From positions 1 through 13,287 of the forward strand of contig JBFGVE010000081.1 of assembly GCA_041565275.1 (NCBI GenBank): a DNA stretch of 13,287 bases, written 5' to 3'. This DNA is from CAWUKT01 sp041565275. GTDB lineage: Bacteria; Bacteroidota; Bacteroidia; J057; JADKCL01. The translations under genes were made by a program, and so were the position numbers. Below, in pieces: positions 5,773 through 13,287 of the stretch. Under the pieces are notes generated by a model. That model had not been told where the DNA came from. It did no database searches and worked only from the letters and a program-made list of their open reading frames with translations. Position 1 is the first letter of the stretch. Each line of letters starts with the position of its first letter.

Positions 5773-7806
5773 TTATTTGAATAGGTTGTTAGCGATGTCT
5801 TTCTTGACAATCACTGGATACCGGGTTTCAAGTTCTTTCATCCATGTGTCCTCAAGGTGGCTTTGATATTGAGTGATGGCTTCAGACTTGGCATCTTCAA
5901 AGGATTTTAAGCCAGCAGGTACCAGTTCCTTGAGGACGAAAATCCGGAAGCGATTGTTACCGTAATTCGTGACTTCGGAAGTGTAACCAGGTTCTTGGGC
6001 GAATAGAGGATCAATAGCCTCTGATTTTCCCTTTTCATACATCTGGGTACGAATGGTTAAGTTCAGAGAGGACGAAGCGTTCAGTTCTTTGGTAATATCC
6101 TCTTCTGTCCTACCTGCTTTCAGCATTTCCAGTACCCGGCTCAGGGTACTCTGGGTATCTGAAATGTATTCATCTACTTTGACACGTTCTCCAGCACGAA
6201 AATCATCTTTATGGGAATTGTAATATTCCTTGAGACCAGTAGTGTCCTCCACAGCTTTACGCCAAACTTTGTCTTCCGTTAAGGTGAAGAGCAAGATGCC
6301 ATCTCGGTATTCTTTGAGTAGCTCGCGATAATCGCGATACTTTTTGGACAGTTGAGATTCTTCGAATGCAAGCACTTCTTTTTCGAAATAACCTTCCACA
6401 AACCTATCTGTGGCTTGTCGGATGGTAACGCCCTCCAATCCTTTACGGGCAGCAACATAATACCCCGCGAAGTCCATGACGGTCCCTTGGATTTTCTCTT
6501 CACCCGTGCCAATACTGTATATGGGGAGATCTTTTAGATCGATCATCAAAGAGTCGACAGGACGCCACAAGCCTTTGATGTATTGTGGGGTCACCTTTTG
6601 AGCTTCTAAGAACTGATTGAATTTATCGATGTTTTCCTGGTTAATAGAAAAACCGTTTTCACGCTTTACCCTGGCAATCAGTCTTTCCTGGGAGAGGGTG
6701 GAACGTGCGTCTCGAGCAATTCGGCTTTTAATCTCAGCCTCCGATTCTTTGAATGTCTTGATCGGCTCTATTTCGATAATACTAAGGATATGATGACCAA
6801 AAGATGTCTCAAAAGGTTCTGAAAATTCACCTTTACCCAGGTTGCGTTTAACATTTTCCATCTCAGGGATAAGGCGGCCCTGGCCCAGAGTACCACCTTT
6901 TTGATTGGTGTTTGGGTCGTCGGAGTATTTGCGAACCATTTCACGCCAGTCTGCACCTCCTTTAAGCTCATTGTATATCTCTTGGATGCGGTTCTTGGCT
7001 TCTTCCTCTGTTTTGGCACTGTATTGTGGACCAACCCTAATAATCAGGTGAGCTGCGGTTTTCCGACCTGTGGACTTCATTCGGTCTTTAACTTTGATCA
7101 AGTGATAGCCATAACCCGAGCGAATAGGCATGGAGATTTCTCCTTCCTCTGTATCGTAGGCACCGGATTCGAATGGATAGACCATATCAAACACGGTAAA
7201 GTAGCCCAGATCACCTTTGTTAGATTTAGCGCTAGGGTCTTCCGAATATTTAGCTGCGATGGAGCCAAAATCAGCACCATTTAATATTGAATCCCGAAGG
7301 CCAAAGGCACGGTTGTAAACTTTCAGAGTGTCTGCCGGAGTCGCTTCAGGAGAACACATTAATAGAATATGAGCAGCATTGATCACTTCTTGTCCACGCT
7401 CGTAAGCCTCAATAATCAATTCTTGCTGTACGGTCTTGTCGACTAGGTAAGGCTGGGCCAGTTGCTTTCGGTAACCTTCGAATTCCGTTTTGAAGGCTTT
7501 GGTCTCATGCAGACCATTGGCTTCTGCATCGAGAACTTTCCGCTTAAAATTGATATATAAATCCAGATATTCCTGGTACTGGGACTGTGTATGCTCTTTG
7601 GCTGCATCCCATCCACCGTTATTCTTCTGGTAGACGTACTCGAACTCATCTTGGTAAACAGTATCATGGCCTGGGAATACTAGGAGAGGCACCTGTTTTT
7701 CAATTTGCACCTTGCCTCCGGACAATTTGTCCTTGGTCTTACACCCCAGTACGAACAAAGTCACCACGACAGCAAAAAAGAGATTGGAGGATTTAGGTTT
7801 CTTCAT
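5773..7806 (-). CDS. Tandem-parvulin peptidylprolyl isomerase lipoprotein
   Basis: A 677-residue protein. It has a lipoprotein signal peptide (basic MKKPK, hydrophobic core, FVLGC with Cys at 22), so it is predicted to be a periplasmic lipoprotein. A SurA/PpiD-type N-region covers about 40-140. Two parvulin domains follow: about 142-240 (AAHILLM, FGSIAAKYSEDPSA, KGDLGYF, GYGYHLIKVKDR) and about 249-345 (AAHLIIRV, YSDDPNTNQKGGTLGQGRLIPEME, FGHHILSI). The remaining 330 residues are mostly charged helices without a domain I recognise; they may form the rest of the substrate-binding cradle. Expected role: folding or escorting secreted and outer-membrane proteins, together with the two SurA-like proteins encoded just downstream. 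It is the first gene of the operon and has a promoter match upstream. It is much longer than classic SurA, as some Bacteroidota parvulins are. Confidence 0.9.
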   Translation of the reverse strand: MKKPKSSNLFFAVVVTLFVLGCKTKDKLSGGKVQIEKQVPLLVFPGHDTVYQDEFEYVYQKNNGGWDAAKEHTQSQYQEYLDLYINFKRKVLDAEANGLHETKAFKTEFEGYRKQLAQPYLVDKTVQQELIIEAYERGQEVINAAHILLMCSPEATPADTLKVYNRAFGLRDSILNGADFGSIAAKYSEDPSAKSNKGDLGYFTVFDMVYPFESGAYDTEEGEISMPIRSGYGYHLIKVKDRMKSTGRKTAAHLIIRVGPQYSAKTEEEAKNRIQEIYNELKGGADWREMVRKYSDDPNTNQKGGTLGQGRLIPEMENVKRNLGKGEFSEPFETSFGHHILSIIEIEPIKTFKESEAEIKSRIARDARSTLSQERLIARVKRENGFSINQENIDKFNQFLEAQKVTPQYIKGLWRPVDSLMIDLKDLPIYSIGTGEEKIQGTVMDFAGYYVAARKGLEGVTIRQATDRFVEGYFEKEVLAFEESQLSKKYRDYRELLKEYRDGILLFTLTEDKVWRKAVEDTTGLKEYYNSHKDDFRAGERVKVDEYISDTQSTLSRVLEMLKAGRTEEDITKELNASSSLNLTIRTQMYEKGKSEAIDPLFAQEPGYTSEVTNYGNNRFRIFVLKELVPAGLKSFEDAKSEAITQYQSHLEDTWMKELETRYPVIVKKDIANNLFK

Positions 7807-7838
7807 CTTTGTTAATCTGATCGGATTTTACTAGGGAG

Positions 7839-7871
7839 CAAATCTAAGTAAAAATCAGACTATTCTTCCAA
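7839..7871 (-). promoter_or_regulatory. Bacteroidota-type promoter of the parvulin-SurA-moxR operon
   Basis: On the minus strand TTG (7871-7869) is followed by 22 bases and then TAGATTTG (7846-7839). This matches the TTG-N17-23-TAnnTTTG pattern known for Flavobacterium and Bacteroides housekeeping promoters. The box ends 32 bases before the ATG at 7806, leaving a leader of roughly 25 bases. The match to consensus is direct; activity is inferred. Confidence 0.6.
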
Positions 7872-7988
7872 GTCTTTGAAGGCAATTACTGGCACAAGCC
7901 TAATGCCTCTAGCTCTTTTACTTCTTCTTTCCATCCTTCCCCAAATCATGGCCACGACCCACGAACCATACCTGCTGAGACTACTGGA

Positions 7989-8010
7989 AGTATCAGCATA
8001 GCTTGATACT
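7989..8010. repeat. Stem-loop in the divergent intergenic region
   Basis: AGTATCAGC, loop ATA, then GCTTGATACT: nine base pairs with one bulged T. There is no T-run on either side, so it is not a terminator. It lies about 180 bases upstream of the parvulin operon start and 195 bases upstream of dsbD; an operator function is possible but unproven. Confidence 0.5.
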
Positions 8011-8178
8011 CCAAGAGAAAATTCCATAATAGAGAGAAGATATCAAATAGGTCACAGGTAAGGAATCGACAGCTTACCATGCCCAGTTTATGACATTAAG
8101 CTAGATCGATCAGGTTTTGCGAAGTAGATTTTTTATTTTCACTCCGCAATAAAGCACGATGTTCCACCCTCTTTGGAA

Positions 8179-8186
8179 TATATTTG
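8179..8186 (+). promoter_or_regulatory. Candidate -7 box of dsbD
   Basis: TATATTTG matches the Bacteroidota -7 consensus TAnnTTTG and ends 18 bases before the dsbD ATG, giving a short leader. No TTG lies at 17-23 bases upstream (the nearest candidate reads TTC), so this is a weaker promoter call than the one for the divergent operon. Confidence 0.4.
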
Positions 8187-8204
8187 TTTAAACTCGTTTA
8201 GATT

Positions 8205-10475
8205 ATGGTTAAATCTGTCTGCAAATCCCTATTTCTATGGACATTGATAATGTTTCTTGGGTTAGGCTCCTGGTCGCAGGGTCCTGTCTTCAATGGTAAA
8301 GATGCCAAAGGTGAAGAAGTCGAATTCAGTATGACCTTCTCCAAATACCCCAAGGACATCTGCGTAGGGGATGAGGTAACTCTGTGTTTTACAGGTAAGG
8401 TGGTTGCTCCTGGGTGGCATCTTTACTCCTCTCGTACCGATGGAGAAATCTCATACAAACCGACTGAGTTCTACATTTTTGAAGAAGACAGTGAAGGAGC
8501 AGAACTAAGTGGGAATATGACAGAGAATAAGAAGCCTCATGAATTTGAAGATGAACTCATGGGAGGAGTGATCCGTGACTTCAAAGAGAAAGAGGTCACC
8601 TTTTGCCAAAAGATCAAAATTACCAAAGAGAACGTAGATATTGAGGCAGAGCTAGCCTTTCAATTTTGTGTAGATCCTGACCAAGGGGGAATGTGTAAAT
8701 TTCTTAATCTCCCATTTGAGTGGGCCTTTAAAGCGAAGTCATGTGGGGAAAATTTAACTCCTGAAAATAACGATACTGAGCCTGAAATAATCCTGAATGA
8801 AAGCAAAAATGGTACCCATGAGAAATCTGCCCCCAGAGATAATAACAGTAGTGTTCCTTCCGATACTGTTACCCTAGCTGATACCAATGGTTTTCGAGGC
8901 AGAGAAACTGAAATGGGAGCTTTCAACCTGTCCCAATCAGAATCAATCGTATTGGATTATTCCCCGATCAGTGGTTCAGTAGATACCGAAGGTTGTACTT
9001 CCGGTAAGATCTGGAGTATCTTCCTGATTGCATTTGGTGCTGGACTGGTTTCTCTCTTTACTCCTTGCGTATTCCCGATGATACCATTGACAGTGAGTTA
9101 CTTTGTCAAACAGGGTGGAGGAGACGACGGAGGAATTGCAAGGAGACAAGGAATTCGAAATGGGTTTACCTATTCTCTTTCGATACTCTTAATCTACGCT
9201 GTACTGGGACTGGTGATCACAGTTATCTTTGGTCCTACTGCTTTGTATGATTTTGCTTCCAATCCTTGGGCTAATTTTGCCTTTTTTGCCATCTTTTTCC
9301 TGTTTGCCCTTTCTTTTTTTGGGCTTTTCGACTTGACCTTGCCGAGCTCTTTTTCAAGCAAAATCAGTACCAAAGCAGGCACAGGGGGATTTATCGGGAT
9401 TTTCCTCATGGCACTGACCCTCGTCATTGTTTCCTTTTCCTGCACAGGGCCGATCCTCGGTTCTTTGGTGGTGGGTGTGGCCAACAGTGATTGTTTTTGG
9501 GCCCCTGTAGCTGGATTCGCTGGATTTGGTGTCGCTTTTGGTATTCCCTTCGGGCTCCTAGCTCTTTTCCCAAATGCACTCAAAGCACTGCCCTCTTCAG
9601 GAGGCTGGCTTAACTCGGTCAAGGTAGTCCTCGGATTCTTGGAATTGGCACTGTGTATGAAATTTCTTTCCAACGCAGACCTCATATGGCATTGGAATTT
9701 CCTCAACCGTGAAGTTTTCATCGGTATTTGGATGGTTCTCTTTGTCCTTCTAGGTTTATATCTTTTGGGCAAAATCCGTCTCCCCCACGATGACAAGTTG
9801 GAAAAGGTTCCGGTTCCCCGCATGATCCTGGCGATCTTCTCTTTCTCTTTTGTGATGTACCTGTTCCCAGGCATGCATGGCTCCAGTCTTCATCTGATCG
9901 AGGGTTTTCTTCCCGGATTCAATGAAAATATTGGAGTTAAGTTGCTTCCAGGCCAAGTTCAGCCCGGAAAGACTATCAACGATAAGATTGGAGAAACCTC
10001 AGGCAGAAGATATTTAGACTTGCTCGGAGACCATGAGGCAACGGGTTTCAATATGTTTTTCGACCTCAAGCAGGCGATTTATTTTGCACGTTACTATGAT
10101 TACCCTATCCTAGTGGACTTCACAGGTCACTCCTGCGCCAACTGTCGGAATATGGAAAATAGCGTATGGATATCTGGGAAGGTGAGAAAGCTTTTGAAGG
10201 AGGAGTTTGTCATGGTTGCCCTCTTTGCAGATGAAGATGCCAGACTTGATGAGGTGATTATCTTGCCGGGTGGGAAAAAATTACGACGAATCAGCGACTT
10301 TGTGAAGCATTATCAGGCCGAGAAATTTCAGGTAATTTCACAACCCTATTATGCGATCCTCAATCCCTGGGATCTGAAGGAGCCACTGGCAAAACCAGTT
10401 GGCTACAGCTCTGAAGAGGTATTTTACGAAATGCTCACTACTGGTATCAAGAATTACCAAGAGCAGAAGAAATAG
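8205..10475 (+). CDS. dsbD: DsbD, thiol:disulfide interchange protein (electron transporter)
   Basis: A 756-residue inner-membrane protein that passes electrons from cytoplasmic thioredoxin to periplasmic thiols. A signal peptide (1-25) is followed by a periplasmic alpha domain (about 38-178). A charged, Asn/Ser-rich linker spans about 180-265. The membrane beta domain has about eight segments (268-557), with paired cysteines in TPCVFP (C288) and SCTGP (C413), the redox pair of the DsbD/CcdA family. A C-terminal thioredoxin-like domain (about 618-750) has the active site GHSCANCRNMEN (C644, C647) and a cis-Pro candidate in SQPYY. All three modules are present. The alpha-domain cysteines are C155 and C164, eight residues apart, wider than the five between the E. 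coli pair. The gene is monocistronic and convergent with dxs across 31 bases; the start at 8205 gives a good signal peptide. Confidence 0.95.
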   Translation: MVKSVCKSLFLWTLIMFLGLGSWSQGPVFNGKDAKGEEVEFSMTFSKYPKDICVGDEVTLCFTGKVVAPGWHLYSSRTDGEISYKPTEFYIFEEDSEGAELSGNMTENKKPHEFEDELMGGVIRDFKEKEVTFCQKIKITKENVDIEAELAFQFCVDPDQGGMCKFLNLPFEWAFKAKSCGENLTPENNDTEPEIILNESKNGTHEKSAPRDNNSSVPSDTVTLADTNGFRGRETEMGAFNLSQSESIVLDYSPISGSVDTEGCTSGKIWSIFLIAFGAGLVSLFTPCVFPMIPLTVSYFVKQGGGDDGGIARRQGIRNGFTYSLSILLIYAVLGLVITVIFGPTALYDFASNPWANFAFFAIFFLFALSFFGLFDLTLPSSFSSKISTKAGTGGFIGIFLMALTLVIVSFSCTGPILGSLVVGVANSDCFWAPVAGFAGFGVAFGIPFGLLALFPNALKALPSSGGWLNSVKVVLGFLELALCMKFLSNADLIWHWNFLNREVFIGIWMVLFVLLGLYLLGKIRLPHDDKLEKVPVPRMILAIFSFSFVMYLFPGMHGSSLHLIEGFLPGFNENIGVKLLPGQVQPGKTINDKIGETSGRRYLDLLGDHEATGFNMFFDLKQAIYFARYYDYPILVDFTGHSCANCRNMENSVWISGKVRKLLKEEFVMVALFADEDARLDEVIILPGGKKLRRISDFVKHYQAEKFQVISQPYYAILNPWDLKEPLAKPVGYSSEEVFYEMLTTGIKNYQEQKK

Positions 10476-10506
10476 GGTATTTTAACGAGCATCGCCAGTA
10501 TTTTGG

Positions 10507-12426
10507 TCATCTGCCAATCTTCAATCCAACCATATCCATAGTCGCCTCCACAATAGCTTTTTTCCCATAACCGCACTCATCATACAACTCTTGTTGGGTT
10601 CCGTGCTCAACGAATTTATCTGGGACACCAAGTCGCCTGACTTTGGAGGTATATCCATTATCTGCCATGAATTCAACGATTGCTGATCCGAATCCACCCT
10701 GGATGACACCATCTTCAACCGTTACTACTTGGCTAAAGTTACTGAATACTTCGTGCAACAGATCTTCGTCAAGAGGTTTGACGAAGCGCATATCGTAATG
10801 GGCAGGATAGAAGCCCTTTGCATTCATTTCGTGAATAGCTTCCTGAACGATATTACCGTGGTGTCCGATCGTCAAGATAGCGATTTCTTCACCTTCGTTG
10901 ATCTTACGTCCTCTACCAACCTCAATGGCTTCAAAAGGTTGTTTCCAATTAACGATGACTCCATTCCCACGCGGGTAGCGGATAGAAAAGGGCTGGTTTA
11001 CCCCATCGAGTTGGGCGCTGTACATCATGTTTCGCAACTCAACCTCATCCATCGGGGAAGCAACTATCATGTTGGGAATACTACGCATGTACGCCAAGTC
11101 AAGTACACCGTGGTGGGTGGGGCCGTCGGCACCCACAACCCCTCCTCTGTCCAGACAGAAAATGACTGGAAGTTTCTGGATGGCAACATCGTGGACCACC
11201 TGATCATAAGCTCGCTGCATAAAGGTGGAATATATATTGCAGAAAGGTCGAAGACCTTGGGTAGCCAAGCCTGCTGAGAAAGTAACAGCATGCTGTTCTG
11301 CAATCCCTACGTCGAATGCACGGTCAGGCATCTCCTCCATCATATGTTTTAGGCTACATCCACTCGGCATGGCCGGTGTGATACCAATGATCTTATTGTT
11401 TTGTTTAGCCAACTCAATGATGGTGTGGCCAAATACATCCTGGTACTTCGGAGGTTGGGGCTTCGTAATTTTAGGGGCCAGCGGAATTCCAGTAATTCGG
11501 TCAAAGGCACCTCCCTGGGCATGCCATTTGGTCTGGTCAGCTTCTGCAAAATTGTAGCCCTTCCCCTTAATTGTTACACAGTGGAGGAGTTTGGGGCCAG
11601 GAATCTTCTTGAGATCATCCAAGATACGAACCAGATGGTTAACGTCATGACCATCTATAGGACCGAAGTAACGGAAGTTAAAGGATTCGAATAACATGCC
11701 GGGTTTGGTAGCCTGGGCAGTAAACAGATCTTCTATCTTGGAAGCTATTTTTTGAGCATTGGGCCCGAATTTACTAACCTTACCCAAAAGGTTCCAGATA
11801 TCGTCCCTAAGCTTATTGTAGGTCTTAGAAGTTGTAATATCCGTCAAATACTCCTTGAGAGCACCGACATTGGGGTCAATCGACATACAATTGTCGTTAA
11901 GGATGACCAATAAATTAGCGTTCTCCCAGCCGGCATGGTTTAGGCCCTCAAAAGCCATCCCTCCGGTCATAGCACCGTCTCCGATCACTGCAACAATGTT
12001 TCGGTCTTCTTCCCCTTTGTAACGGCTGGCAGCGGCCATCCCAAGGGCAGCAGAAATAGATGTAGAAGAGTGTCCTACCCCAAATGCATCATATTTGGAT
12101 TCTGAACGTTTGGGGAATCCCGAAATTCCCTTGTACTTCCGGTTAGAGTGGAACTCCTCTCGGCGACCGGTGATGAGCTTGTGTCCATAAGCCTGATGTC
12201 CGACGTCCCAAACAATCTGATCGTAAGGAGTATTGAACACATAATGAAGCGCGGTAGTAATCTCTACGACCCCTAAACTTGCTCCGAAGTGACCACCATG
12301 CTGGGAAACATGATCGATCAAGAATTCACGTAAATCAACACAAAAGTCAAACAAATCTCCAGGAGAGAGCTTTTTTAGATCATCCGGGGAATTGACTTTG
12401 CTGAGAAATTTTCCTGCTTGGGCCAT
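10507..12426 (-). CDS. dxs: 1-deoxy-D-xylulose-5-phosphate synthase
   Basis: Condenses pyruvate and glyceraldehyde 3-phosphate to DXP with thiamine diphosphate, the first step of the MEP isoprenoid pathway; also a precursor route to thiamine and pyridoxal. The protein has 639 residues, normal for the family. The opening GGHFGASLGVVEITTALHYV (44-63) and WDVGHQAYGHKL (73-84) are Dxs signatures. The thiamine-diphosphate site is GDGAMTGG (149-156) through N177/N179. FGPIDGHD lies at 254-261. The catalytic glutamate is E377 in DVGIAEQHAV, followed by the pyrimidine-domain motif DRGGVVGADGPTHHG. A C-terminal transketolase-like domain runs to VGLKIGR. The start at 12426 fits the usual N-terminus. 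It ends 31 bases from the dsbD stop, and no clear terminator lies between them. It is divergent from the glycosyltransferase gene. Confidence 0.97.
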   Translation of the reverse strand: MAQAGKFLSKVNSPDDLKKLSPGDLFDFCVDLREFLIDHVSQHGGHFGASLGVVEITTALHYVFNTPYDQIVWDVGHQAYGHKLITGRREEFHSNRKYKGISGFPKRSESKYDAFGVGHSSTSISAALGMAAASRYKGEEDRNIVAVIGDGAMTGGMAFEGLNHAGWENANLLVILNDNCMSIDPNVGALKEYLTDITTSKTYNKLRDDIWNLLGKVSKFGPNAQKIASKIEDLFTAQATKPGMLFESFNFRYFGPIDGHDVNHLVRILDDLKKIPGPKLLHCVTIKGKGYNFAEADQTKWHAQGGAFDRITGIPLAPKITKPQPPKYQDVFGHTIIELAKQNNKIIGITPAMPSGCSLKHMMEEMPDRAFDVGIAEQHAVTFSAGLATQGLRPFCNIYSTFMQRAYDQVVHDVAIQKLPVIFCLDRGGVVGADGPTHHGVLDLAYMRSIPNMIVASPMDEVELRNMMYSAQLDGVNQPFSIRYPRGNGVIVNWKQPFEAIEVGRGRKINEGEEIAILTIGHHGNIVQEAIHEMNAKGFYPAHYDMRFVKPLDEDLLHEVFSNFSQVVTVEDGVIQGGFGSAIVEFMADNGYTSKVRRLGVPDKFVEHGTQQELYDECGYGKKAIVEATMDMVGLKIGR

Positions 12427-12517
12427 AATGACTTAAACCTTTAACTGTCGTATCCGCTGTAATGCACGAACGGAATTCATTTATATTTTGTTTTCGAACA
12501 GCTATTCCTACACAAGA

Positions 12518-12536
12518 TAGGTATGCAAATTACCTA
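12518..12536. repeat. Small dyad between dxs and the glycosyltransferase gene
   Basis: TAGGTA, seven bases, TACCTA: a perfect 6-bp dyad in the 192-base divergent intergenic region, about 90 bases from dxs and 80 bases from the plus-strand gene. It is the right size for an operator, but short enough to occur by chance. I find no exact TAnnTTTG promoter box on either strand here; near-misses (ATATTTTG) occur on the plus strand. Confidence 0.3.
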
Positions 12537-12618
12537 AAACGACTGGGAATCAAAACAAAGAACATTTTCCACAAAAATTGAATATTTTGCGAAAGAGCAA
12601 TTAGCTCAGTGACAGCAG

Positions 12619-13287
12619 ATGGTAAAAAAAAATTCCCCCACAAGTCGTAAATACAGCAGAAAATCCAAAGGCAAGGCCAAAGGTAAAACAGTGATCTCCG
12701 CACCCCAGAATAACACTTTCAAGCAGCAGTTCTGGCAAATTCATAAGTGGGAAGCACTCTTGCTGATCCTCCTTTCTTTCATCCTCTATGGTTCAACCTA
12801 CACCTTTGACTATGTTCTGGACGATAAGATCGTTCTGACCCAAAACCAATTTGTTAACCAAGGATTCGACGGGATCAAAGATATTTTTATGACAGAAAGT
12901 TTTACTGGCTTCTTAGGCCATCAACAGAATTTGGTGGTGGGGGCTCGTTACCGTCCACTGTCCATCGCCACTTTTGCTATCGAATTCGAAATATGGGGCC
13001 AAAATCCTGCCCTAAGTCACTTGGTTAATGTTCTGCTTTATGCACTGTGTGGATTGGTCATGTTCCGGTCGGTTTATCTGCTGGTTCCCAATAACAAGGA
13101 TGACTCTTGGTTCGGTGGAGTCTCATTTGTGGCGGCCATATTATTCGTCCTCCATCCAGTCCACACCGAAGTCGTCGCCAATATCAAGGGCAGGGATGAA
13201 ATACTGGCTCTGCTATTCTCGCTTTTGACATTTTACTGCGTCTTTAAGTATATCATCACGAAGAGGGTCTTGTACATCATACTGGTC
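12619..13287 (+). CDS. GT-C / TMTC-like membrane glycosyltransferase, N-terminal part
   Basis: The frame is open from ATG 12619 to the window edge (223 residues, 3' end missing), with an in-frame TGA at 12610 fixing this ATG as the first. A very basic N-terminus (residues 1-23, mostly Lys, Ser and Arg) precedes the first membrane segment (about 45-62). Then come the acidic pair in YVLDDKIVL (D68, D69), RYRPLS at 110-115, a second segment around 135-155, and HPVHTEVVANIKGRDEIL at 179-196. These match the first luminal loop and following motifs of GT-C polyprenyl-sugar transferases, closest to the TMTC/DUF1736 type of O-mannosyltransferase. Relatives usually end in TPR repeats, which would be beyond the window. 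It probably transfers a sugar from a lipid carrier to proteins or glycans at the inner membrane; substrate unknown. Confidence 0.85.
   Translation, partial: MVKKNSPTSRKYSRKSKGKAKGKTVISAPQNNTFKQQFWQIHKWEALLLILLSFILYGSTYTFDYVLDDKIVLTQNQFVNQGFDGIKDIFMTESFTGFLGHQQNLVVGARYRPLSIATFAIEFEIWGQNPALSHLVNVLLYALCGLVMFRSVYLLVPNNKDDSWFGGVSFVAAILFVLHPVHTEVVANIKGRDEILALLFSLLTFYCVFKYIITKRVLYIILV

Larger units (their letters stand above)
7807..8204. other. Divergent intergenic region, parvulin operon / dsbD
   Basis: No gene is supported in these 398 bases; all frames are broken by stops. The left end carries a promoter match for the minus-strand parvulin operon, and the right end has a -7 box match before dsbD. 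Between them lies a stem-loop at 7989-8010. The middle is AT-rich and otherwise without structure that I can see. Confidence 0.7.

Noticed and set aside
9194..9874. A 226-codon minus-strand frame opposite the dsbD membrane domain.
   Set aside because: Antisense of hydrophobic coding sequence, giving an artificially basic, low-complexity translation; no family features.
10476..10506. A shared terminator between convergent dsbD and dxs.
   Set aside because: The 31 bases contain a short direct repeat (GTATTTT) but no stem long enough to support a terminator.
12600..12616. A tRNA D-arm look-alike (TTAGCTCAGTGACAGCAG).
   Set aside because: No acceptor stem, anticodon arm or T-arm follows; the sequence runs directly into the glycosyltransferase start.

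Overview
The window looks like a chromosomal stretch of a Bacteroidota bacterium. The evidence is the single-chain type of glycyl-tRNA synthetase, a cassette of tandem SurA/parvulin proteins followed by moxR, a fused DsbD of the Bacteroidota type with a CxNC thioredoxin end, a GT-C/TMTC-like membrane glycosyltransferase, starts without Shine-Dalgarno sequences, and -7 boxes of the TAnnTTTG type. I cannot name the genus from the sequence. No CRISPR array, prophage or defence system is visible, and most genes are housekeeping or envelope-maintenance genes.

Layout. Positions 1-305 are the right end of an IS3-family insertion sequence: the transposase C-terminus, a long hairpin and the terminal inverted repeat. 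Positions 400-1923 (minus) encode glycyl-tRNA synthetase. Positions 1924-2551 are sparse. They hold a perfect 12-bp stem-loop, a possible 56-residue disordered protein on the plus strand (2290-2460) and a terminator-like hairpin with a T-run. Positions 2552-7806 (minus) are a tightly packed four-gene operon read from right to left: a 677-residue lipoprotein with two parvulin domains, a 285-residue SurA-like lipoprotein without a recognisable PPIase domain, SurA, and a MoxR AAA+ ATPase. A good Bacteroidota promoter match lies at its head (7839-7871). Positions 7807-8204 are a divergent intergenic region. Positions 8205-10475 (plus) encode DsbD, convergent with dxs (10507-12426, minus). From 12619 to the right edge (plus) runs the N-terminal part of a multi-spanning glycosyltransferase, cut by the window.

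How the genes relate. The four-gene operon is an outer-membrane biogenesis and periplasmic folding unit. Two secreted parvulins and a PPIase-less relative would escort outer-membrane proteins, and the MoxR ATPase is a cytoplasmic chaperone-like partner whose usual DUF58/von Willebrand neighbours are absent here. DsbD supplies reducing power to periplasmic thiols, so it also concerns envelope protein quality. GlyRS (translation) and Dxs (isoprenoid precursors) are core metabolism. The parts least explained by known families are the 2.1-2.5 kb stretch (structured leader, small ORF, terminator) and the middle lipoprotein of the SurA operon.
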